A stretch of DNA of 53,834 bases from Roseicyclus sp. (GTDB lineage Bacteria > Pseudomonadota > Alphaproteobacteria > Rhodobacterales > Rhodobacteraceae). Positions 16,125-26,982 of the stretch are shown one piece after another; positions within the stretch are counted from its first letter, which is position 1; the number at the start of each line of letters is the position of its first letter. A program made the position numbers and the translations under genes. Under the pieces are notes generated by a model, which saw only the letters and a program-made list of their open reading frames with translations, ran no database searches and was not told where the DNA came from. The stretch is from NCBI GenBank assembly GCA_018401055.1, contig JAGYLB010000102.1:1-53834 (forward strand), given 5' to 3'.

Positions 16125-18230
16125 ATGCGGATCGAAACCTCGCGTGACCTGCACAAGTTTCGGGCGCAGGAACACAAGCAATTCGACTGTCATGTTGCTC
16201 TCGACGCCCGGCGCAAGGCGGCGGTCTCGGCGGTTTTGATCGCGCAAGGCAAGGTGGTTCTCGACGCGCAGCACGGGCTTTCTACGCTGGCGGGTGCGTT
16301 GGACGCGGCGCAGGCGCTGGCGGCCCGGGATCGGGTCTTGATCGTGCTTGATGCTGGTGAAACGGGGTTGCAGGACGGCATTCGGGAGGCGTTTCCGGGC
16401 GTTGCGCTGGTCCGGCGCTGCTACACCGAGGCGGATCTCGACATGGTCCGGCTCGGCAGCGCCTCCGGGCCTGTGCTGGTGGAAAGCGGGCGCTTCGATC
16501 TGCTCGAACGCGCGGCCCTTTTGCCAGACATCGCCGGGCTTGTCGCCGTCGGCGAGGAGGCGGGCGGGTGGTCGGGGCCGGATGCGGCTCTGATTCTGGC
16601 GCAGCGGATGGCGGGGCTGGCGCAGCGGATGCCCGATCTTGTGCCGTGGATCGTACCGTGGAGCAACCGGGCCCGATACCGCCACCGCCTGGCATTGGCC
16701 GGTGCCTCGGGCGTGCTGCTTTCCGACGAGGTGCTGATGCTGCCCGAGGTCGGGTCCGACCCTCGGCTTTTGCGCGCGCTCGACACCGCTGACGGCACCG
16801 AGGCAGTTCTTTGGGCGCGCCGCTTGGGACCCCGTTCCGCGTGTTCCTCCACCCCTCCCAACCCGGCGCCCGCGCGCTGGAGGAGGAGGCGCGACGGATC
16901 GAAGCCGCGGTGCCCGATGCCGCCTCGGGCCGCGCGCGCTGGATTGCAGCGGTGGGCGATGCGCTGGCGGCGGGGTCGCTTAGGCCGATGGGTCAGGGGA
17001 TCGGCGTCGCGCGTGAGCTGCGCGACCGGTTCGGGCGGATCGGGCCGGTGATCGCCTTCTACCGCGATGCGCTGCATCACGCCCGGGCCAAGTCCGCGAT
17101 GCTGGCCGCGGCCCTTGGTCCGGATTCGCCGCTGGCTGCAGAGCATGGGTGCCTCTATCCCATCGTGCAGGGGCCGATGACGCGGGTCAGCGACCGCCCC
17201 GGCTTCGCCGCTGCCGTGTTGCAAGGCTGGCGGGCTGCCGATGTTGGCGCTGGCAGCCCTGAGGGCCGAAGAGATCGCGGCGCTTCTGGCCGAGGCGCGC
17301 CAGGCGCTGGAGGGGAAGCCTTGGGGCGTGGGCATGTTGGGCTTTCTTCCGCCCGACCAATTCCGCCAACAGCTCGACGAGGTGCTGCGCGCGGCCCCGC
17401 CCTTTGCCATTCTGGCGGGCGGGCGCGCCGATCAGGTGCTGCGGCTGGAGGCCGAGGGGATACGCACCTATGTGCACGCGCCCACTGCGCAGCTTGCCAC
17501 GCTGCTGGTCGATGGCGGCGCGCGGCGGCTGATCCTCGAGGGGCGGGAATGTGGCGGCCATGTCGGGCCGCTGCACTCGATGGTCCTGTGGGAATGCGTC
17601 GCCACCACGCTCGCCCGACACCCGAAGATCAAGGATCTGTCGATCCTGCTGGCGGGCGGCATTCACGACGGCTTAAGCGCCGCGATGGCTATGGCCGTTG
17701 CTGCGCCATTGCTGGAGGCGGGTGCGCGGGTAGGCGTGCTGATGGGCACTGCCTATCTTTCGACGCGCGAGCTGTGCGCGACGGGGGGTATCGGCGCGGA
17801 TTTTCAGGCGGCCCTGGTCGAGGCGACGGATACTGCCACCATCGAAAGCGGGCGCGGGCATGCCAACCGCTGTCTCAGGACGCCCTTCGTCGACACCTTC
17901 CACGACCGGCGGCGTGCGCTTCTGGCCGAGGGCCTTGACCCCGACACGATCCGCGAGGCCTTGACGGTTTGGTTGCTCGGCTTACTGCGGCTGGCCAGCA
18001 AAGGGCTGCGCCGGCACGAGGGTGCCCTTGTCTGCGTGACCGCCGAAGACCAGCGCGCGGAAGGCATGTACATGGCCGGGGAAGCTGCCTCGCTGATCAC
18101 CGAGGTCAGGGATGTGGCCGAGCTGCACCGTAGCCTCAGCGAAGGTGCCGTCGCGGTGCTGGACGGCGCATTGCACCACCCCTCCCTTGCACTGCGGGGC
18201 GAGGATGCGACTGCAGCCCGCGCCTGCGCC
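16125..18230 (+). other. ER domain: nitronate monooxygenase / PfaD-like
   Basis: The N-terminal ~330 codons (LEHUAL-like decarboxylase style folds excluded) have their own domain with PWIVPWSNRARYRHR. Then come the FMN-barrel signatures CLYPIVQGPMTRVSDRPGFA, KPWGVGMLGFLPP, LILEGRECGGHVGPLHS and ILLAGGIHDGLSAAMAM. GxECGGHxG and LAGGIxD are classic nitronate monooxygenase/PfaD motifs for FMN binding. In Pfa systems the PfaD homologue is a separate protein; here it is fused ahead of the KS. Confidence 0.8.
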
Positions 18231-18234
18231 TGCG

Positions 18235-19560
18235 ATGTCGCCATAATCGGCATGGCCGTTCACGTGCCCGGTGCCACTGACGCACAGGGGTTTTGGCGCA
18301 ACATCCTCGACAAGCGCAGCTCGATCGTCGAGATCCCCGCCGACCGCTGGGACTATCGCATCTACGAGGGCGACCCCAAGGCCGCCGATGTGCCGTGACC
18401 AGCCGCTAGGGCGGCTTCATGGAACCGATGCTGTTCGACCCGCTGCGCTTCGGCATTCCGCCCGAATCCGTGCCCCATATCGCGCCCGCGCAGCTCCTGA
18501 CGCTCGAGGCCGTCCGCCGCGCCTTCGAGGATGCGGGTTACGCCGACCGCGAGTTCGACCGCGAAAATACCTCCGTCATCGTGGGGGGCGAGGATGCGGG
18601 CGGCTTTTTGGGCAATGCGCTGACGGTGCGCGCCTTTGCGCCCCTGATGACGGATGCCGACGGGGTCCGCGAGATTCGCGCCCGCACCCCGCACTGGACC
18701 GAAGAGACCTTTCCGGGCGTACTGACCAGCGTTGTCGCCGGGCGCATTGCCAACCGCTTCGATCTGGGCGGGGCGAATTACACCATCGACAGCGCCTGCG
18801 CGTCGAGCATCACGGCGCTGGCACAGGCGACGGACGAATTGACCTCGGGGCGCAGCAATCTGGTGGTGATGGCGGGCATCGACACGACCCAGACGCCCTA
18901 TCACTACACGGCCTTTTCCTCGGTCACGGCCCTAGTCGCGCCGCGGACGGCTGAGCGCCTTTGACCAATCCGCCGATGGCACCGTTCTGGCCGAGGGCGT
19001 TGCGGCCTTCATCCTCAAGCGGCGGGTCGATGCCGAGCGCGACGGCGACCGGATCTATGCCACGATCAAGGCGGTGGCATCGTCCAGCGATGGGCGCGGC
19101 ATGGGCATGACTGCCCCGCGCCCGCTTGGGCAAAAGCGCGCGCTGGGCCGGGCCTATCGCGCGATGGGCGGCAGCATGGCAGATATCGCCTATTACGAGG
19201 CGCATGGCACCGGCATCGCCCGCAGGCGACGCGGCCGAGCTTGACTCGGTCGCGTCCCTGATGACCGAAGCTGGGGCAGCGGGCGAAAGTTGTGCACTGG
19301 GGTCGGTCAAGGCGCTGATCGGGCACACCAAGACCGCCGCCGGGGCGGTCGGTTTGGCAAAGGTTGCGCTGGCGCTTTATCATCGCACCTTGCCGCCCCA
19401 ACCCGGCATCGAGCGCCCGGTGGGGGCCTTGGGACAAAAGGATTTTCCGCTCTACGTCACCGACGGTGCGCAGCCGTGGCTGGCGCGGGGCCTACCAGAC
19501 GCGCGGGCATCAGCGCCTTTGGCTTTGGCGGCACCAATGCCCATGCGGTGCTGGAAGAAC
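18235..19560 (+). other. KS domain
   Basis: It begins DVAIIGMAVHVPGATDAQGF. The active-site Cys lies in TIDSACASSITALAQ (codon near 18797). The two catalytic His regions are YYEAHGTG (~19195) and VKALIGHTKTAAG (~19310). It ends FGFGGTNAHAVLEE (~19515-19560). All three catalytic residues are present, but in three different frames. A Trp codon expected in the conserved WGGF motif is TAG at 18407-18409. Confidence 0.85.
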
Positions 19561-19889
19561 ACGCGGCTTTCGGGTCCGCGGCACCGGGGGCGGCGCGTTG
19601 GCCTGCACATCTTGTCGCCCTGACCGGGCGCACGCCCGAGGATCTGGCCCGCAAATGGGCGCAAGTGCGCGACCTGGCCGCGCAGGATCGCGGAGGCCCG
19701 ACGCTCGAGGTCATTGCGGCGGCCGCCATCGCCGCCTGCGACGCCGACGCGCCGCTGCGCGCGGCCATCGTGGCGGAAAGTCTGGCGGCCCTCGCAGGGC
19801 AGGCGTCGCGTCTGATCGATCACTTGGCCGATGCCGCCTCGCCCTTGCCCGATACGGCGATGGTCGCCCGCGTTGATGCCCCCTGCCGC

Positions 19890-20800
19890 CCCTCGCATTC
19901 CTGTTTCCGGGGCAGGGCAGCCAGCGACCCAACATGTGCCGCGAGGCAGCGGTCTACCTGCCCGAAGTGCGCGACAGCCTCGGAGGCAGCGCCGAGAGCG
20001 TGGCGGCTGAGGCGGGCATCGCCCTTGCGCGCCTGATCTACCCGCCCTCGGGTTTTGACGCCGATGCCAAGGCCGCGCAGGCGGCACGGCTGACCGAACC
20101 GCAGGTGGCGCAGATCGCGCTTGGCGCGCTGTGTTCCGGTCTCGTCGATGCGCTGGACCGCGTCGGGTTGCGACCCGACCGGGCGGCCGGTCACAGCTAC
20201 GGCGAACTGATCGCACTTTATGCGGCGGGCGCGATGGGTCGTGACGACCTTTGCGCCTTCGTGCGCGCGGCATGGCAATGGCAGGTGCTGCACCCGGCAG
20301 CATGTGCGCCGTCGCCGCCCCGGCAGAAATGATCTCGGCGCTGATCGCCGCGCACTCCGATGTCGTCATCGCAAACCGCAACGCCGCCGATCAGACCGTG
20401 ATCTCGGGCCCGACCGAGGCCGTAACCGCAGCCGCGCGGACACTGGAGGCCGCGGGCGCGAGCATCCGCATGCTGCCCGTCGGCGGTGCGTTTCATTCGC
20501 CCCTGATGGCCGAGGCCGCGGCGCAATTCGCCACCGCCGTGGACGCGGCAAGGTTCGATGCGCCGAACTGCCCGGTGATCTCGGCGCGCAGCGGCGCGGC
20601 ATATCCCGACGCCGCCACGGGGATAGCGGGCCAACTCAAGGCGCAGATGACGGAACCGGTGGATTGGGTGGCGCAGGTCGAGGCGCTGTACAATTCCGGG
20701 GTGCGCAGTTTCCTCGAGGTCGGACCTACCGGGGTCTTGTCGCAGCTGGCGGGCAAGGTTCTTGGGGTTGCCCCGGGCGTGCGTCCGTCCGCGAAGGTCA
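19890..20800 (+). other. AT domain of the first synthase
   Basis: It starts PPLAFLFPGQGSQRPNMCRE. The nucleophile Ser is in AGHSYGELIALYAAGA (~20190). The second catalytic His is in GGAFHSPLM (~20485-20515). VANRNAADQTVISGP-type substrate loop residues are present as VVIANRNAADQTVISGPT. A frame change lies near 20265. Malonyl-CoA is the usual substrate of this family. Confidence 0.8.
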
Positions 20801-21579
20801 GGACGCGATGTCGAGATCCTATCGCTCGACGATGGCCGTGGGCTCAGGGGCCTGCTGGTCACACTGGCGCGGCTTTGGCTCAAGGGGCACGCTGTGCATC
20901 TGTCGGAGATCGCACCGCGCGGATCCTCCACGCTTGCCTCGCTTGCCGATGCGGCGGCGCGGGCGGTGCCGAAATCGGCTTGGCTGGTCGATGGTGCATG
21001 CGCTATCCGCCTCGGCTCCGGCTTCCGCCGGTGGCGAAGAGACTGTGGGTCACGACCTGCGCACCCTCGATAGTCCGGCCACGGCACGTGCCGTGGCTCC
21101 GCCTCAACACCCCCCGCACCGCATCCCCTGCACCCCAAGGAGAGCTGATGGATACCGCTGCCGAAGTGACGGCTCTCTGATCCGAGCCCCATGGCGAGTA
21201 TCAGGCCACGATGCGCCAGTTCCTGCAGACGCAAGAACAGGTGATGAACATGCCGCTGACGGGCGTGCCAGGGTCGCAAGACGGCGCAGCCCCCCACCCC
21301 GCCCCAGCGAGCCGCCGCGCCACGTCGCGCCCCCTGCCGCCGTTCGGGCCGCGCCCTGCGCTGGCAGCCGCCGTGGTGACCACATCTCGCCGCAGCACCC
21401 ATGGCCCTGCCGCCGTCCCCGCCGCTGCCCCCTTCCAGTGGCCGCGTCGGAGGTGCCGGGAAGAAGCAGGCCGCTGCCCCCGCTCGCGTCCCTCGACCGT
21501 GCGGCCGTGGTGACGCTGCCAAGGCAGCTGACACAGTGGTTGACCGCACCGGCTGACCCTGAGGACATGATCGCCTTCG

Positions 21580-21700
21580 ATGTCGTGATGTGAGCCGAAT
21601 TCGGGATCGACTCGATCAAGCGGCTGGAGATCCTCGAACGCTTCATCGCGGCCTTGCCGCCCCAAGCGGTCGATGCCTTCCGTGCCGATGCCGAACGAGT
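21580..21700 (+). other. ACP domain of the first synthase
   Basis: The phosphopantetheine site is FGIDSIKRLEILERF (Ser in DSI). PEDMIAFDV lies just before it. Upstream, YQATMRQFLQTQEQVMNM is the linker typical of Pfa-like synthases. Only one ACP is visible, whereas PUFA synthases have tandem repeats. A TGA at 21592 interrupts the frame as written. Confidence 0.7.
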
Positions 21701-21949
21701 GGCGCGCGAGCGGGTGCTCGACATCTGGGTGGATGCTGCCATGGCGGCCATCGCCAAGGCGGAGGGTGCGGGCCCTTTTGACCAAGGGGCGTCAGGGACG
21801 GGGGCCGTTATGCCCGCCCCCGCCGTGGCGCCCCGGCCCCAGCTTGAAACCTGCCCAGTCCATGTGATGCAGCCCCGCCTGAGCCCGCTGCCCGACGCGG
21901 GGCGCGCCTCGATATCGGCCCCCTGATCGCTCCCGCGCGGCCCCGAGGC

Positions 21950-23380
21950 GCTGACCACCGCGGTGGCCGCCGTGCTCACCGGGGCAGGCACCCCGCATCA
22001 GATCGTCGATCCCGACCCCGAAACCCTGCCCCACGCCATCGCGGTCGCCCGCGTGGCCTTGGGCGGCATCCGGGGCGTCATTCATCTGGCGGGCTGCCAT
22101 CCGCCCGCCGACTGGCCGCTGGCAACGACCATGGCCACGACTGCGCTTTACCGCGCGATCTCGCTTTGCTTGCCCGACCTGACAGACGCTCCAGACGGGC
22201 AAGCGCCTGCGCGCATTTTCGCCCTGACGCGCATGGGCGGTTTGGGCGGGCGGTCTTTGATGGGCGGCCAGCCCCCGCCGATCTGGCCAGCACAGCCGCG
22301 GGCGGCATTCAGGGTCTGCTCAATACTGTCACGCTGGAACATCCCGATCTGATCATCCGGGCCATCGACCTGTCGAATGACATTCCCGACGCGCGCGCGG
22401 CTGCGCTGTTGCAAGACGAGATGGGCTTTGCCCAAGGCCGGGTCGAGGTTGGATATACCGCACAGGGGCGAATCGTGCTGGATGTCGTCGCCTGCGCGCC
22501 CCCCGAAGCCCCCACCAAACCCGCGCTTGGCCCCAAATCCGTGATCCTTGCGACGGGCGGGGTGCGCGGCGTGACGGCGGCCACGCTCAAGGCCATCGCG
22601 GCACCTGGCGCGCGCGTCATGGCGCTGGCCCGGCGTGTGGAACCCGAAGCAGAGGACCACGATCTTGCCGCAGCCCCTGACGCGCAGGCGCTCCGCCGCG
22701 CCCTGATCGCGCAGGCCCGCGCCCAAGGCACAATGCCCCGTCCTCCCGAGATCGAGGCGCGGATCGAGCGGATCTTGCGCGACCGTGCCGCGCGCTCGGG
22801 CCTGCAAGACCTGCGCGACCACGGTTTCGCGGTCGAGGTGCATGCCATCGACCTGTCCGACCGGGTGGCGGTTTCCGCCCTCATGGACCGGCTCGTCGAC
22901 ACCCATGGCCGGATTGATGCGCTGGTCCATGGCGCGGGTCTGCTCGAGGACAAGCTGATCGCCGACAAGACGCCCGCCTCGTTCGACCGGGTGTTCGGCA
23001 CCAAGACCGCCGCGCTGGATGTTTTGCTGACGCACAAGGCGGCGCAGGGCTACGGGCATGTCTTGTTCTTCAGCTCCATCGCCGGACGGCTCGGCAACCG
23101 GGGTCAGGCCGATTACGGCGCCGCCAACGAGGTGCCGAACCGCGCTGCGCTGTGGTTCAAGGCCAGCCGTCCCGATGTGCGGGTCGCCTCGATCAACTGG
23201 GGTCCGTGGGGCGGGGCGGGCATGGCGTCGGAGGCCGTCAACGCGCAGTTCATCGCGCGCGGCATCCACCCGATCGACCTGACGGCTGGCGTGGCGGTGG
23301 CCAATGCCGCTTTGTCGGACGCGGACAGCCCGGTGGAACTGATCGCGGGTCGGGGCAATTGGATGGAAAACCTCGGCGCG
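21950..23380 (+). other. KR domain
   Basis: From ~22166 to 23401 the frame is intact. Rossmann motif VILATGGVRGVTAATLKAIA (~22540-22600), then IDALVHGAGLLEDKLIADK, catalytic Ser in FFSSIAGRLGNRGQ (~23070) and Tyr in ADYGAANEV (~23114). The segment before the Rossmann motif is the non-catalytic half of a double-Rossmann KR. It reduces the beta-keto group with NADPH. Confidence 0.85.
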
Positions 23381-23424
23381 GAACGCCCGACGGACAGATG
23401 ATGACACCAAGGGGACAAAGAACC

Positions 23425-24417
23425 ATGGACGGGACACAGGTATTGGAACAAGATTTCGTGGCATCCCCCATCGACGATGGGATCGGCGCGATCATTGAGG
23501 CGCGGGGCAGGGCGCTTGACGACATTTCGCCCGATCATGTGGGCGCGCTGTTGCGGCATTACGGCGTGCTGCTGTTTCGCGGCTTTACCCATGAAACCGA
23601 GGGCTTCGTCGCATTTTCCGACCGTCTGACCGAGGATTTCTCGAATTATCGCGGCGGCGGTCTGCGTTTTGCCATGCTCGACCGCGAGGCGGTGGGCGGG
23701 CACAGCACGGTCCTGACCACCACGGGCCATACCCAAAGCTTCGGCATCCCGCTGCATGGCGAGATGTATTACATGAAATATCCCCCTCAATTGCTGTGGT
23801 TCTACGCCGAGGTGCCGCCCAAGGAGGGCGGGCAGACGACGCTGTGCGACGGTGCGACGCTGTTCAAGGCACTCACGCCCGAGACGCAGGCGTGGTTTGC
23901 CGAAAACAACATCAAATACGTCCGCAATCTGGTCGAGGGCGATTGGCAGGCCACCTTCATGACCGACGATCTGGACGAGGCGCGCGCCTTTGCGGCCGAG
24001 AATGATCTGACCATGACGCATGACCCCGAAACGGGGACGGTGCAGGCGGAATTCGAATGCTCCGCCCTGCGCCGCCATGGGGAGGACACGCTTTTCATCA
24101 ACAACGCGCTCTTCATCTATCTGGGCGAGATGGCGTTCAAATCGGGCTGGGCCGCCAAGAACCTGCCCGGTCTGCGCAGCGCCGAATGCCCCATGGTCGT
24201 GCGCGCCGCCGATGGCAGCGAGATCCCGTCTGCCGTGATGGACGATGTCCGCAAGACATCTGATCGCCTGACCCGCAAGATTCCGTGGCAACAGGGCGAT
24301 ATCGTCTTGATCGACAACCACCGCGTCTTGCACGGGCGGGCGGAGACCGATGGCGGCAAGCGCTCGATCCTCGTGCGTCTGGGTGGGCCGGCTTTCGCGC
24401 TCGAGAAAGCCGCCTGA
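23425..24417 (+). CDS. SyrP/TauD-family Fe(II)/2-oxoglutarate oxygenase
   Basis: 330 residues, intact frame, with RBS AAGGGG before ATG 23425. Iron ligands fit the SyrP branch: H111-x-E113 in IPLHGEMYYMKYPPQLLWF and the distal H303 in IDNHRVLHGR. The 2OG-binding Arg is in KRSILVR. Glu instead of Asp in the H-x-E motif is usual in SyrP-like tailoring hydroxylases of natural-product clusters. It probably hydroxylates the synthase product or a precursor. It lies directly after the KR stop, in the same operon. Taurine catabolism is unlikely: no transporter or Tau genes are nearby. Confidence 0.85.
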   Translation: MDGTQVLEQDFVASPIDDGIGAIIEARGRALDDISPDHVGALLRHYGVLLFRGFTHETEGFVAFSDRLTEDFSNYRGGGLRFAMLDREAVGGHSTVLTTTGHTQSFGIPLHGEMYYMKYPPQLLWFYAEVPPKEGGQTTLCDGATLFKALTPETQAWFAENNIKYVRNLVEGDWQATFMTDDLDEARAFAAENDLTMTHDPETGTVQAEFECSALRRHGEDTLFINNALFIYLGEMAFKSGWAAKNLPGLRSAECPMVVRAADGSEIPSAVMDDVRKTSDRLTRKIPWQQGDIVLIDNHRVLHGRAETDGGKRSILVRLGGPAFALEKAA

Positions 24418-24419
24418 TC

Positions 24420-25173
24420 GTGGAGGTATCGACAGCCCCAAGGGCGCGGACCCGTTTTTACAACACCCTGACGGCATCGGAGCCGCTGCTGTTCCATGCG
24501 CAGGGCTACCACGACTACAAACCGGTCTGGCCGCGCATCCGGGCCCATGTCTTTGACGCGCCCGCGCGCCGGATCGGGGCGAGCGAGCGGATCTCGGTTC
24601 TGACTTGCAACAACGGCCATGGTGCGATGGGCCTGTTCGAGACCAGTTGCGCCCATCTGGGAGTGCCGGTGGTCGTGGGTGGGCGGAATTTCCCGACTGG
24701 GTCAATGCCATCCACAAACCGCAAGCGATCTTGAATGCTTTGGAGGGCATCACGACGCCTTGGGTCGTGCATGCCGACAGCCGCGACGCGATCCTTGCGG
24801 GCGATCCCGACCGGCTGGTCGATGACATGGCGCGCGATTTCCCGGGGGCGGACATGGTCTTTGGCGCCTGCCAGCTCAGCTGGCCCAATGCCGAGGATCT
24901 TTCGGGCTTCGAGCTTGGCCTGCCGGGGGCGCAGAGGTCGGATTACAAGCATCTGAACGGCGGGCTCTGGATCGCGCGGACCGATTTCGCGCGCGACCTT
25001 TCACCAAGGTTCTCGCCACCGACCCCCATCCTGCCGCGCCAGACTCCGAACAGGGAAAGCTCCGCAAACTGTTCCCGGCGCATCATCCGGCCATCACCCT
25101 CGATTACGGGCTCAAGATGTTTCACAACGTCGGGTTCACCTTTCTCGACACTTACGAAGAACGGCCCGCGTGA
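24420..25173 (+). pseudogene. PLOD-like glycosyltransferase (frame broken twice)
   Basis: About 250 codons. They read ERISVLTCNNGHGAMG, then after a break near 24695 WVNAIHKPQAILNALEGITT, WVVHADSRDAILAG, GADMVFGACQLSWPNAE and KHLNGGLWIARTDFA. After a second break near 25003 the frame gives LDYGLKMFHNVGFTFLDTYE. A DS-D-x-IL metal-like motif plus LNGGLWI is the pattern of the PLOD/collagen-galactosyltransferase-type GT domain found sparsely in bacteria. It could glycosylate a hydroxylated product, fitting the hydroxylase just upstream. The start codon is uncertain (GTG 24420). The stop overlaps the next ATG (TGATG). Confidence 0.5.
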
Positions 25174-26314
25174 TGGAGGACGCTGCCACAGCGCCTGCCC
25201 AACGCTACCGGGGCACCGACATCGACGGGGTCTCGATCGAGCCGGACCGGCTGGAGATCCGGGGCCGGTCCGTGACCGACCTGATCGGGCATCTGAACTT
25301 TGCCCAAGCAGCGCTTTTCGTGCTGGACGATCCGGGCAGCGACGCGGCCACGCTGGACGACGCCATGGCCGAGGTACTGGCCCTGATCGGCCCCGATCAT
25401 CCTGCAGCCCGCATCGCAGAGCTTGCGGCTGGCGCGGGCGCCGATCTGCCGGAGCGCCGTGATGGCGGGTCTTTGTGCCATTGGAAAATCCGAGGGGGCA
25501 GTGCTGCACGCGGCGCTTCCGCACCTGCCGCGAGGGGCGGGGCAGGGGCTTGCCGTCTGTGCTTCTGTGCCAGCCCTGATCGCCGCATGGCGGCGGGGGC
25601 GCGGGGCTTGCCGGTGGCGCGGCACTGGGCTCTGGTATTGTCGCGCAGGCACGCGCGCTTTGCAGCACGGATGCCACTATTGCGGCAACGGATCTGGCGC
25701 TGTTCGAGGATGTGCTGGTGGGCTGGATGGGCGGCTTCGGCCCCTTGCCGCCTTCGGTCATGATCCCGCGTATCGCGATCGGAACAGGCGTCTCGATCGT
25801 ACAGGCCCTGGCCGCGGGCTTCGCGGCTGCAGGTCCGCTGCACATCGGGGCGACGATGCAGGCCGTGGCGCTGCTCGATGCGGCATTGACCGGGGATGAC
25901 GACAGCGCGCAGGCCGGGGCGCGGATCAGCGCCGCGCTCGATCACATGCTGGCGTCCGGGCAGAAGATCGGGGGCTTTGGCCATCCGCTTTTGAACGAGG
26001 ACCCACGCCCGCCTTCCATCCGCGCCCGTGCGGGCCTGCTCGGGGCCGCTCCCCGGGTCTGGGCGGTCTATGATGCGGCCTGCGCGCGGATGCGTGACAA
26101 GACGGGTCTTGCCCCAATGTCGATTTCTGCCTGCGGTGCCGCGATGATCGGCGCCGGTGTGCGCGACCCTGCCGCTGCCGCTGGCCTTGCGATGATGGCG
26201 CGCGGCGTGGGCATCACCGCGCATGTGCTGGAACGCCAGCAGCGCCCCGCCTTTGGCGTGCGCCGACAAACGGCGCGCGACCACCTCGCTTCCTTTCCCA
26301 CAGGATGGTTATGA
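25173..26314 (+). pseudogene. Citrate synthase / citryl-CoA lyase-like enzyme (frame broken twice)
   Basis: About 380 codons in three frames (25173-~25460, ~25460-25600, ~25605-26314). It reads YRGTDIDGVSIEPDRLEIRG (small-domain start), VLVGWMGGFGPLPPSVMIPR, GPLHIGATMQAVALLDAAL (first catalytic His region), KIGGFGHPLLNEDPRPPSIR (second His plus Asp/Arg of the citrate-synthase signature) and LERQQRPAFGV (Arg-Pro). Citrate-synthase-fold enzymes condense or cleave acyl-CoA with oxaloacetate-like acceptors. In a polyketide operon it might form an alkylcitrate-like product, or cleave a C-C bond; primary metabolism is unlikely here. The stop overlaps the next ATG. Confidence 0.75.
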
Positions 26315-26982
26315 TGGCAGCTGAATGGACCGCTCAGGGCCTGCGAAACCGGCAAGACGCGCAAGATTACGACCGCTTTTCCGAGGTCGTTCTGGGGCCT
26401 TGGGACGCCTTGTTCCTTGACCGCTGCGAAGCGCTGCGCCCGACCGAGATCGGCACTTTCGTCGATGTGGGCGCGGGCACCGGCATGGTGATCGACAGGC
26501 TGTCGCACTGCGACGCCTTTGCCGGCTGGACGATGATCGGGCTGGAATTGTTCGACGACATGGTCGAGGCCGGAAATGCGCGCTTCGCCGCCCAAAGCGT
26601 CCCCGCCGAGATGCGGCAGGGCGATGCGCAGGCGCTGCCGTTGCAAGATGCCAGCGTCGACATGGTCGTGAGCCGCGCCACGATCCATCACCTGCCCGAC
26701 AAGATCGCCGCCCTGCGCGAGATGGCGCGCGTGCTGCGCCCCGGCGGGATCGGGTTGATCCATGACGCCCGCCGCGACATGCCGCGCGATCTGATGGACC
26801 GCTTCAACGCCATGCGCGCCAAGGTCGGGTATCTGCCCACCACGCTTGAGGAAAAGCTGACCCCGGACGAGATGCAGGCCCTGCTGGAGGGCGCGGGGCT
26901 TTCGGGGCGCGCGACCCTTGCCTCTGGCACCGAGGGCATCGCCGCGCTCGGCTTCGAAGTCGTGATCCGGGCTGCGCCGTGA
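26311..26982 (+). CDS. Class I SAM-dependent methyltransferase
   Basis: About 223 residues, intact. Motif I FVDVGAGTGMVIDRL, acidic end of beta-2 IGLELFDDMVEAG, QGDAQALPLQDASVDMVVSR and post-motif LREMARVLRPGGIGLIHDAR match the UbiE/methyltransferase-11 group. It methylates a small molecule, probably the synthase product. The start overlaps the previous stop (ATGATG), and the stop overlaps the next GTG. Confidence 0.85.
   Translation: MMAAEWTAQGLRNRQDAQDYDRFSEVVLGPWDALFLDRCEALRPTEIGTFVDVGAGTGMVIDRLSHCDAFAGWTMIGLELFDDMVEAGNARFAAQSVPAEMRQGDAQALPLQDASVDMVVSRATIHHLPDKIAALREMARVLRPGGIGLIHDARRDMPRDLMDRFNAMRAKVGYLPTTLEEKLTPDEMQALLEGAGLSGRATLASGTEGIAALGFEVVIRAAP

Larger units (their letters stand above)
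16125..23401 (+). pseudogene. Iterative type I polyketide / Pfa-like synthase, ER-KS-AT-ACP-KR (frame broken many times)
   Basis: A gene of about 2,400 codons with five domains in order: a nitronate-monooxygenase (PfaD)-like enoyl reductase (16125-~18230), ketosynthase (~18235-19560), acyltransferase (~19890-20800), one acyl carrier protein (~21580-21700) and ketoreductase (~21950-23380). Single-module iterative synthases of this kind make polyunsaturated or hydroxylated acyl chains in the cytoplasm. The KS end FGFGGTNAHAVLEE and the ACP core GIDSIKRLEIL are the Pfa/enediyne style rather than modular-PKS style. It starts at ATG 16125. At least ten frame breaks are present (for example ~16815, 17230, 18397, 18955, 19215, 19505, 20265), several in homopolymers. 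No complete dehydratase is in this protein; the DH is in the gene at 26979. Confidence 0.8.

Noticed and set aside
20218..21549. 443-codon - strand frame opposite the AT/ACP region
   Set aside because: Shadow of the + strand synthase; all motifs (GHSYGE, FHSPLM, GIDSIKR) are on the + strand.
23425..24417. Taurine dioxygenase (TauD) proper
   Set aside because: The H-x-E ligand pattern and the synthase context favour a SyrP-like tailoring oxygenase; no taurine genes are nearby.
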